Of a stretch of DNA of 7,806 nucleotides, positions 1-5,396 are shown piece by piece. The translations under genes were made by a program, and so were the position numbers. The notes beneath the pieces are model-generated. The model was given only the letters and a program-made list of their open reading frames with translations, was not told where the DNA came from and made no database searches. The stretch is from Burkholderiaceae bacterium (GTDB lineage Bacteria > Pseudomonadota > Gammaproteobacteria > Burkholderiales > Burkholderiaceae_C): NCBI GenBank assembly GCA_029864165.1, contig JAOTTZ010000066.1:1-7806 (forward strand), read 5' to 3'. Numbering within the stretch: the first letter of the stretch is position 1; every line of letters starts with the position of its first letter.

Positions 1-253
1 TGGCAATGATGTGGCTCAGTGTCGTTTTGCCCAGCCCCGGCGGGCCGAACAAGAGCACGTGGTCCATCGCCTCGCTGCGCAGTTTGGCCGCGCCGATGAA
101 GATTTCCAGTTGCTCGCAAGCCTTTGCTTGGCCGACGTAGTCTTGCAAGCCCTTGGGGCGCAGCGCGCGTTCGATAGCTTCTTCGTTGGGCGAAGCCGGC
201 GCGACGCTGACCACGCGGTTAACAGGAACGAAGTTGTCGGTCTGTATGGTCAC
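1..253 (-). CDS. ruvB: RuvB Holliday junction branch-migration ATPase (N-terminal part, cut by window edge)
   Basis: RuvB is the hexameric AAA+ motor that drives RuvA-bound Holliday junctions during recombination and repair. The minus strand translates to 84 codons that end at the window edge. The segment [11 protein letters not shown] (about residues 30-40) is followed by [19 protein letters not shown] and then the Walker A loop [15 protein letters not shown], an order and wording diagnostic of RuvB. The start is GTG at 251-253. Reading upstream in frame from it reaches a TAA stop without passing an ATG, TTG or another GTG, so this start is well determined, although no strong ribosome binding site precedes it. 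RuvB is usually about 340-350 residues, so roughly three quarters lies outside the window. No ruvA is seen in the bases immediately upstream, so it is not in a tight ruvAB operon here. Confidence 0.95.
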   Translation of the reverse strand, partial: MTIQTDNFVPVNRVVSVAPASPNEEAIERALRPKGLQDYVGQAKACEQLEIFIGAAKLRSEAMDHVLLFGPPGLGKTTLSHIIA

Positions 254-570
254 GGCGCGTTGCTCATTTGCTCGATCTTGGTAGGCCGAAAAACACGTGC
301 AGAGATGTTAGCGTTGGCCGGCCGACCATGAACCACGCACAACGATAGGTGGCAGCGTTGATTATCCGCTAGATCATCCACAAGTCTGCGTCTGTGCGCG
401 GCGTGGCCGCACGCCTTTGGCGCTGCGAATCGGGTCGATCTGTTCTCGGCCCCTGCTTTCTACTCATCAGTTGACTCGCCGCTGCATGAGCCACCATCAT
501 CGTCCCAATTCAAACGCTACAGCCGGGTCAATGCGGTTAGGACTGTCAGCCTGAACTTGTTCTAGAAACT
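254..570. other. Divergent intergenic region between ruvB and the AbiE module
   Basis: I find no convincing coding region on either strand. A GC hairpin-like inverted repeat (GCGGC-GTG-GCCGC, 398-410) is visible but has no T-tract. The sequence is GC-rich like the flanks until about 560 and then changes sharply to AT-rich, which may mark the left edge of acquired DNA. No direct repeat or tRNA that would mark an integration site is visible. Confidence 0.5.
361..366 (-). promoter_or_regulatory. Possible -10 element for ruvB
   Basis: On the minus strand these bases read GATAAT, one mismatch from the TATAAT consensus. They would place a transcript start about 100 bases before the ruvB GTG. No convincing -35 hexamer lies 16-18 bases upstream, so this is only a candidate. 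It is listed because ruvB has no gene directly upstream on its strand and needs its own promoter. Confidence 0.25.
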
Positions 571-626
571 ATATTAAATAACGTTAAAGTCATTAAATAT
601 GCGAATATTAAGTGCTATGGTATAGC
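571..626 (+). promoter_or_regulatory. AT-rich promoter/operator of the AbiEi-AbiEii operon
   Basis: This is an abrupt AT-rich block in GC-rich surroundings directly before the antitoxin start. TTAAA occurs at 574-578, 584-588 and 593-597, with TTAAG at 608-612. The first three are spaced 10 and 9 bases apart, close to one helical turn. ATATTAA is repeated at 571-577 and 605-611, and TAACGTTA (579-586) is a perfect 8-base palindrome. Candidate -10 hexamers are TATTAA (606-611) and TATGGT (616-621), each with only a weak TTAAAG or TTAAAT -35 partner. It is known that AbiEi antitoxins bind repeats in their own promoter. That these repeats are the operator is inference. Confidence 0.5.
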
Positions 627-630
627 CACA

Positions 631-1434
631 ATGAGAGAAAGCGGAACTCTGCCAAGCTCGCGCGCGCGGCTTGCCGCCGTGTTGCGCGCCACCAAGGAAG
701 TGGTGTCGATCAACACCACGGTGAAGACGCTCAACCTCGACCGTACTGCTGCCGCGAAGTTGCTATCGCGTTGGCGTGAGCAGGGTTGGTTACGGCGTAT
801 CGGGCACGGACTCTATGTCCCAGTGCCGCTTGACCTTGCCGGCAGTGAGCAGGTCGTTGAAGATCCTTGGGTGCTGGTCCCGGCGCTTTTCGGTCAGTGC
901 TACATCGGCGGATGGACTGCCGCTCACTACTGGGATCTGACCGAGCAACTTTTCAATCAAACAGTCGTATTCACAACGCGACGGGTCAACGCCAAGTGCG
1001 TGACCGCGCAGGGGGTCTCCTTCTTGCTGCATCACACGACGCAGAAGCGACTGTTCGGCGTCAAGGCCATCTGGCGCGGCTCGCTGCGCGTCAATGTCTC
1101 GGAGCCAGCGCGCACCATGATCGACATGTTGGCGCGGCCGAACACCGGCGGCGGAATCGATCACGTTGCCGACTGCCTGGCTTCATATCAAAGGTCGCCG
1201 ACCTACGATGGCGATCTTTTAGTGCGCTACGCCGAGCAGTTCGGCAATGGTGCGATTTTCAAGAGGCTAGGTTTCCTGGCCGAGACACATCTGCATAGCT
1301 CAGACCTCGCCGCCGCCTGCCGCGCGCGATTGACGCAGGGCTATGCGCAGCTCGATCCCGCAGTCCCGTCCAGCCATCTACAAACGGCATGGCGGCTCTG
1401 GATACCAAAGCGCTGGAAGCAGGGCGCAACGTGA
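631..1434 (+). CDS. abiEi: Type IV toxin-antitoxin system antitoxin, AbiEi family
   Basis: This is the antitoxin and probable autorepressor of an AbiE-type abortive-infection module. Residues about 12-64 form a winged-helix domain: LDRTAAAKLLSRW is the recognition-helix region and GWLRRIGHGLYVPVP the wing. That arrangement is typical of AbiEi antitoxins. A C-terminal AbiEi-type domain follows, with IGGWTAAHYWDL (92-103), VSEPARTMIDML (156-167) and GAIFKRLGFLAE (207-218). The length of 267 residues is normal for the family. The ATG at 631 fits the usual N-terminus, which leads straight into the winged helix. No Shine-Dalgarno sequence lies before it, and a -10-like hexamer is only about 10 bases upstream, so the mRNA may be leaderless or nearly so. 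The stop codon overlaps the toxin start by four bases (GTGA, 1431-1434), so the two genes are surely co-transcribed and probably translationally coupled. In studied AbiE systems the antitoxin represses the operon and counters the toxin without stable protein contact. Confidence 0.9.
   Translation: MRESGTLPSSRARLAAVLRATKEVVSINTTVKTLNLDRTAAAKLLSRWREQGWLRRIGHGLYVPVPLDLAGSEQVVEDPWVLVPALFGQCYIGGWTAAHYWDLTEQLFNQTVVFTTRRVNAKCVTAQGVSFLLHHTTQKRLFGVKAIWRGSLRVNVSEPARTMIDMLARPNTGGGIDHVADCLASYQRSPTYDGDLLVRYAEQFGNGAIFKRLGFLAETHLHSSDLAAACRARLTQGYAQLDPAVPSSHLQTAWRLWIPKRWKQGAT
1421..1433 (+). promoter_or_regulatory. Ribosome binding site deciding the AbiEii toxin start
   Basis: AGGG at 1421-1424 lies six bases before GTG at 1431-1433, inside the end of the antitoxin gene. 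The upstream in-frame ATG at 1389 has no such site. Together with the GTGA overlap, this favours GTG 1431 as the true start. Confidence 0.6.
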
Positions 1435-2657
1435 TCGACAAGCGCGAGATCCTTGAAACGGCATCCGCACTTGGACTACTGCCCAATGTCGTTGAGAAAG
1501 ACTATGTTCTCGGTTGGCTGATTGCTGGAATTTGTGCCCACCCCGATCTCGCCGACTCCTGGGTGTTCAAGGGCGGCACATGCCTGAAGAAGTGTTACTT
1601 CGAAACATATCGGTTTTCCGAGGACCTTGACTTTACGTTGCGCGACGAGCGCCAACTTGACGAGGGCTTGCTCCAGCGTGCGCTCGGCGAAGTCATCGCC
1701 TGGGTAGCGGATGAATCCGGCCTCGTGATGCCAAGCGATCAACTGAGCTTCGACATTTACAAGAACCCGCGCGGTCGCCTCGCCTGCCAAGGCAAAGTCG
1801 GCTATCGCGGCCCGGTATCGCCAGCGTCAAGCGCGGGCGGATGGCCGAAGATCAAACTTGACCTCACGGCGGATGAAAAGCTCGTGCTGCCCGCTGTGCG
1901 GCGCGAGGTATTTCATCCATATTCCGATCGCCCCGAAGCAGGGCTCTGGATCAACAGCTACGCCTACGAGGAAGCATTCGCAGAGAAGTTGCGAGCGCTT
2001 GGTGAAAGGACTCGGCCCCGCGACCTCTATGACGTTGTCAACCTCTATCGCCACGGTGACAGTCGACCGCCATCATCGGTACTGCGTGACGTGCTTGAGC
2101 AAAAATGCGCCTATAAAGGGATTGTCGTGCCGACGTTCGAGGCGCTCGAACCGCACCTCGCCGATCTGGAAGCAACGTGGGCAAGCATGCTGGGCCACCA
2201 GCTTCCGGTGCTGCCACCCGTGGCCGACTTCTGGGCTGCGTTGCCGAACGTCTTCACCTGGATCATGGGCGCCGCGCAAGCGCCGCAGCGCGCAAGCATC
2301 CAACCCGGCTCCTCAGAAATCACCATCCGCAGCCGTGTGCTGCCGATGACCGTCCCCCGTCGCGCGCGTGCACCGCTGGAAATTATTCGCTTCGCGGCCG
2401 CGAACTACCTCTGCGTTGACCTCACCTATGACGGCCGTGTTCGCCGCATTGAGCCCTACTCACTTCGGCAGACCTCTGAGGGCAATTTCGTACTGCATGC
2501 CATTCGAAGCGATTCCGGCGAGCACCGCTCCTACCGCGTGGACCGCGTGCAGGGCGCGTCTGTCACCGGGCAATCGTTCACGCCACGCTATCTGGTCGAA
2601 CTTTCTCCCGCAGGACCGCTGCCTGTTGCTCCGAGTGCGTCGCGGCCGAGTAGATGA
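1431..2657 (+). CDS. abiEii: AbiEii-family nucleotidyltransferase toxin with a C-terminal WYL-like domain
   Basis: This is the toxin of the module. AbiEii proteins are DNA polymerase beta-fold nucleotidyltransferases; characterised relatives transfer nucleotides to RNA such as tRNA acceptor ends and stop growth. Counting from GTG 1431 (408 residues), VVEKDYVLGWLIAGI (20-34) leads into motif I KGGTCL (47-52). The metal-binding SEDLDF (63-68, D65 and D67) follows, then KLDLT (142-146, third acidic D144), the helix AEKLRALGER (184-193) and RDLYDV (197-202). All nucleotidyltransferase signatures are intact. Residues about 313-390 go beyond the usual fold and read like a WYL ligand-sensing domain: PLEIIRFAAANY, LTYDGRVRRIEPYSL, HRSYRVDRVQGASV, then SFTPRYLVEL. 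An alternative start at ATG 1389 would add 14 residues overlapping the antitoxin; it lacks a ribosome site. The family assignment is firm; the target and the role of the extra domain are unknown. Confidence 0.88.
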   Translation: MIDKREILETASALGLLPNVVEKDYVLGWLIAGICAHPDLADSWVFKGGTCLKKCYFETYRFSEDLDFTLRDERQLDEGLLQRALGEVIAWVADESGLVMPSDQLSFDIYKNPRGRLACQGKVGYRGPVSPASSAGGWPKIKLDLTADEKLVLPAVRREVFHPYSDRPEAGLWINSYAYEEAFAEKLRALGERTRPRDLYDVVNLYRHGDSRPPSSVLRDVLEQKCAYKGIVVPTFEALEPHLADLEATWASMLGHQLPVLPPVADFWAALPNVFTWIMGAAQAPQRASIQPGSSEITIRSRVLPMTVPRRARAPLEIIRFAAANYLCVDLTYDGRVRRIEPYSLRQTSEGNFVLHAIRSDSGEHRSYRVDRVQGASVTGQSFTPRYLVELSPAGPLPVAPSASRPSR

Positions 2658-3115
2658 GGAAGCTCTTAGCCGAAGACGCTGACAACGCCGCAGCCGCGCC
2701 GTGCTGCAGCGTCGCGAAGCAATGGCCCGGTGGTTTGCGTATATCGCTGCACCGTTTGCGGCAAGACTTTCCAGAGGAAGTCGATGGACGGTTCAGCTCT
2801 GATTCTCCTCATCGCGCGGAGCTTGTTCCTCGGCGCGAACCCAGCCGTCAAGGCCCGCTACAGGCTGTAAAGGCACCGATCAGTCGCGGCGCGTCAACGT
2901 CGGTACGACCCAGTGCGGTCAGTGGTTCGCGCGTGTGAATGCGCCATGAAACAAGGTAGTCAACTTTCGACAAAAGAGTTTACCGCCGGCGCAGGAAAGA
3001 TTGCAGTCGTGTTGCCACCACCGGTCGTGTGCCGCTTCATGGGATATATTGCGCGGGCTGTTGGCCAAACTGCGCGGCGAACATGTCCGACGTTTCTCAA
3101 ACAACGGGGGTATCA
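2658..3115. other. Gap between AbiEii and AIPR genes, probably degenerate sequence
   Basis: This 458-base stretch has no gene I would accept. An ATG at 2654 overlaps the toxin stop (ATGA) and opens a 94-codon frame to 2938, but its composition, rich in Ala, Pro, Ser and Arg with no family features, reads as non-coding. A short frame at 2730-2870 has a zinc-knuckle-like stretch (listed separately). An AT-rich patch GATATATT (3043-3050) could be the -10 of an AIPR promoter, but no -35 hexamer stands at the right distance. No rho-independent terminator with a T-tract is visible after the toxin gene. Confidence 0.5.
2730..2870 (+). pseudogene. Possible relic of a small zinc-ribbon protein
   Basis: A 46-codon frame opens at GTG 2730 and ends at TAA 2868-2870. 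Residues 4-17 read VYRCTVCGKTFQRK, a CxxC knuckle (C7 and C10) followed by GKTF, as in small zinc-ribbon or zinc-finger proteins. The rest, from about residue 22, is hydrophobic and Ala/Leu-rich and carries no second metal-binding pair. In the neighbouring +1 frame the DNA encodes SSDSPHRAEL, so a frameshift may have separated the two halves. There is no ribosome binding site and the start is arbitrary. It could equally be chance; I list it because the knuckle is the most protein-like stretch in this gap. Confidence 0.25.
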
Positions 3116-3118
3116 ATG
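3106..3118 (+). promoter_or_regulatory. Ribosome binding site choosing the AIPR start
   Basis: A run of five G at 3106-3110 lies five bases before ATG 3116. The earlier in-frame ATGs at 3029 and 3083 have no comparable purine run at a suitable distance. This supports a 563-residue product instead of 592. Confidence 0.5.
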
Positions 3119-4807
3119 AGCACAAAGCTGGAACTGACGTACCCAGCAATCTTGAAGCAGTTTGGATCGCATTTGATTGTGGGCAGGACGGAGTCTCGTG
3201 CGTTTCTCGGCTGGTTTCTTGAGCACTATTACCGTCTAAACGAGACAGAAGCGCAAGACGCGATCTGTGATGGCCCAGACGACAAAGGCATAGACGGCAT
3301 TTACGTCGATATGAACCTTGAACGGATCGACGTTTTTCAGACGAGGCTCTTACAGAACGACAAAAGGACGCTTGGTGATACGGCACTCAAGGAGTTTGCC
3401 GGAACGCTCGATCAGCTTCGAACTCGAGAGTCAGTTGAGCAACTATCTAGTACGACTGGCAATGTAGAACTTAGGGCGCTAATCAAGGACGCCGACATTC
3501 CTAATCTCGTCGACAAAGGGTTCAAGCTACGTGGTCTGTTCGTAACGAATGCACGACAAGATGGAAACGCCGCCGACTACCTAGAAACACGACCTGACAT
3601 TTCCGTTTTTGATGGCGTCAGCTTGCAAGAAAACTGGGTTTCTCCTGGCGAATCAGCGCCTGTCCATAGCGAGATAAAGTTTCGCCTTGACGGTCATATG
3701 CCAATTGAATACAAGACTGCAGACGCAACGGTGTATGTTGCCCCACTTCTCGCGAAGGAACTCGTGGCAATGTCCGGCTTAGAAAGCGGCGAACTGTTTG
3801 CGTGGATCGTTCGGCAAGCACTTGGACGCACGAAGGTCAACAAAGCGATCGCGGATAGCGTCAGCGAGCAGGCCGAACACAAGAACTTCCTGCTGTATCA
3901 CAATGGACTGACCGTGCTTGCCGAGAAGGCCGCCTATGTTGATGACTTTCTGACAATCGATGGTTACACGGTGGTCAATGGTTGCCAGAGTCTGACTACG
4001 CTTTTCGAGCACCGAGCTAAGATTTCTGACGAGCTTCGATTACTCGCACGAATCATTCAGTTGCCGCCGCAAAATGAGCTTGCCGCCAAAATTACGCGGC
4101 ACAGCAACAACCAAAACGCCATTAGCGCGCGAGATTTGCAATCCAATAGCACGATACAGCGAAGACTTCAAAGCGAGTTTCGCAACAAGTTTGCTGGTGC
4201 GATCGACTACGAGATTAAGCGCGGTGAGTCATCGAAGGCTAGCTCGGTCATCACGAACGAAGAAGCTGCCCGCCTGCTTCTTGCATTTGACCTTCAACTA
4301 CCGTGGTCCTGCCACCAGTCATATCGGTTCTTCGACGAGCTACATAGCGACATCTTCGGACGCCCCGAGGTGACAGCAAGCCGAATCATCGCTCTGTGGG
4401 GCTGCCATGAAGCCGTCCTCAAGTCGCTTCCACGTCTCAAGAACCAGCTTGCGACCAACTATCGGCTAACACAATTCTTCCTGTTGTACTTGCTGAGGCA
4501 AGCGCTAGACGTTGATGCCGACGGTCGCCGTTTTGTGGAGAACGCCGGTGAATTCCTCGATCGAATCGGCAGCGACAAGCTGCGCGCCGCGATGGAAAAT
4601 ATTGTTTCCGACTTGGTAGTGGACTTAAACGCTGAAGTTGCTGAGCGCGAAGAAGCAAAAAACCCTTTTGACTACAAACGCGAATTGAAGAGCCCTTCAG
4701 CCGTCAGAGCCATCTCAAAGCAACTGATCCCGAGTTACGAAAAGGCTATTCGCCGCGATCGCGCAACATCTTTCACCGCCGAACTAGCGAAAGTCACGGC
4801 CGCCTGA
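3116..4807 (+). CDS. AIPR-family (abortive infection phage resistance) protein
   Basis: This is a probable phage-defence effector of the AIPR family, a cytoplasmic protein family linked to abortive infection. Counting from ATG 3116 (563 residues), the N-terminal domain has CDGPDDKGIDGIYVD (51-65) followed by a strand IDVFQTR (71-77). This matches the restriction-endonuclease-like core of AIPR proteins, with D60 as the likely metal-binding acid. Usually the following strand reads Q-x-K; here it is Q75-T-R77. The AIPR core covers about 205-400: NFLLYHNGLTVLA (257-269), YTVVNGCQSLTTL (284-296) and ITRHSNNQNAISARDLQSN (326-344) are its strongest signatures. The C-terminus is mostly helical and ends in charged residues. 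Length is normal for the family. Codon use looks less GC-biased than in pldA or ruvB, consistent with horizontal transfer. It stands alone about 460 bases after the AbiE operon on the same strand and has no obvious partner downstream. The biochemical activity of the family is poorly established. Confidence 0.85.
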   Translation: MSTKLELTYPAILKQFGSHLIVGRTESRAFLGWFLEHYYRLNETEAQDAICDGPDDKGIDGIYVDMNLERIDVFQTRLLQNDKRTLGDTALKEFAGTLDQLRTRESVEQLSSTTGNVELRALIKDADIPNLVDKGFKLRGLFVTNARQDGNAADYLETRPDISVFDGVSLQENWVSPGESAPVHSEIKFRLDGHMPIEYKTADATVYVAPLLAKELVAMSGLESGELFAWIVRQALGRTKVNKAIADSVSEQAEHKNFLLYHNGLTVLAEKAAYVDDFLTIDGYTVVNGCQSLTTLFEHRAKISDELRLLARIIQLPPQNELAAKITRHSNNQNAISARDLQSNSTIQRRLQSEFRNKFAGAIDYEIKRGESSKASSVITNEEAARLLLAFDLQLPWSCHQSYRFFDELHSDIFGRPEVTASRIIALWGCHEAVLKSLPRLKNQLATNYRLTQFFLLYLLRQALDVDADGRRFVENAGEFLDRIGSDKLRAAMENIVSDLVVDLNAEVAEREEAKNPFDYKRELKSPSAVRAISKQLIPSYEKAIRRDRATSFTAELAKVTAA

Positions 4808-4908
4808 GTAAGCCGTTGTCTGTCGGAGTCTGTCTATGTGTGCGCTCGCGTATGGACCGATCTCTTGCCTCAAAGCGGTCGGCCGTGACTGACCGTTGGT
4901 GGCCGATT

Positions 4909-4922
4909 GTGTGAAATCACAC
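4909..4922. repeat. Short perfect inverted repeat GTGTGA-AA-TCACAC
   Basis: Six-base arms are separated by AA, about 100 bases after the AIPR stop. It could be a binding site for a dimeric protein or chance. The half-site resembles that of CRP, but the two-base centre is too short for a CRP site, which needs six. Confidence 0.4.
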
Positions 4923-5245
4923 GCCAGACTCTACCGCCCGTTTCGTCCGCATTGCAGATACTCGTGGCAATGCCGACCGGTCCCTCAGCCGAGCTCGTAT
5001 GTCTTTGACGCACCACGCTGTGACCGCTTATGCAGCTTTACCGGCCCGGGAAAATCGCCGCTGTTCGCCCACCGCCATGAGAGAACTGCCGATAACGGCA
5101 CGATGGTCGGACTCAGCTACGACGGCCGAGCGTAGCCCACGGTGGATAAATCAATGATCGTGCGGCGCGTCATTCCGATCTCTGACACCGGCAGTGCAAC
5201 ATGGTGATCAGGCTCCACCACTCCAACGTCGTCAGGCAGCCGCCA

Positions 5246-5262
5246 GCCGGCCCGTCGCCGGC
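5246..5262. repeat. GC-rich hairpin between AIPR and pldA
   Basis: GCCGGC (5246-5251) and GCCGGC (5257-5262) pair around a five-base loop, CCGTC. It lies 135 bases beyond the pldA stop on its strand. Without a T-run it is not a standard rho-independent terminator, but it may still form an RNA 3'-end structure. Confidence 0.3.
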
Positions 5263-5396
5263 CCCTTGCCGCTAAACCGATCTAGGTCGAGGTAAATCAC
5301 CGGCGTGAGGTGGAGCGTGACCTGCCTGCGGCAGCTTCAGCTTGGGCACTCGCGCCCGCGGTTGACGCTCTGGAGTCGCGTGCTCGGGCTGACCGC

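Larger units (their letters stand above)
4808..5396. other. Long intergenic region between AIPR and pldA ends
   Basis: AIPR and pldA converge here, and 589 bases hold no acceptable gene. The content is patchy. TGACCG-type words recur (4890, 5022 and 5390 areas), a perfect palindrome lies at 4909-4922 and a GC hairpin at 5246-5262. A 34-codon minus-strand frame (5235-5336) has protein-like wording (RQVTLHLTPVIYLDLDRFSG) but no start codon. The recurring words could be decayed intergenic repeats or leftovers of mobile DNA. No terminator with a T-tract was found for either gene. Confidence 0.5.

Noticed and set aside
374..382. TCATCCACA, one mismatch from a DnaA box, with TTATCC nearby at 362
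   Set aside because: Single near-match with no cluster of boxes and no replication gene nearby; expected by chance.
398..410. GC hairpin GCGGC-GTG-GCCGC as a terminator
   Set aside because: No T-tract and no gene ends there; ruvB starts and abiEi starts on the two sides.
2919..3386. 155-codon minus-strand open frame across the AIPR start
   Set aside because: Low-complexity Ser/Arg/Cys wording, no family features, overlaps the AIPR N-terminus.
4909..4922. CRP-binding site
   Set aside because: Half-sites fit TGTGA/TCACA but the centre is two bases instead of six, and the site follows a gene end.
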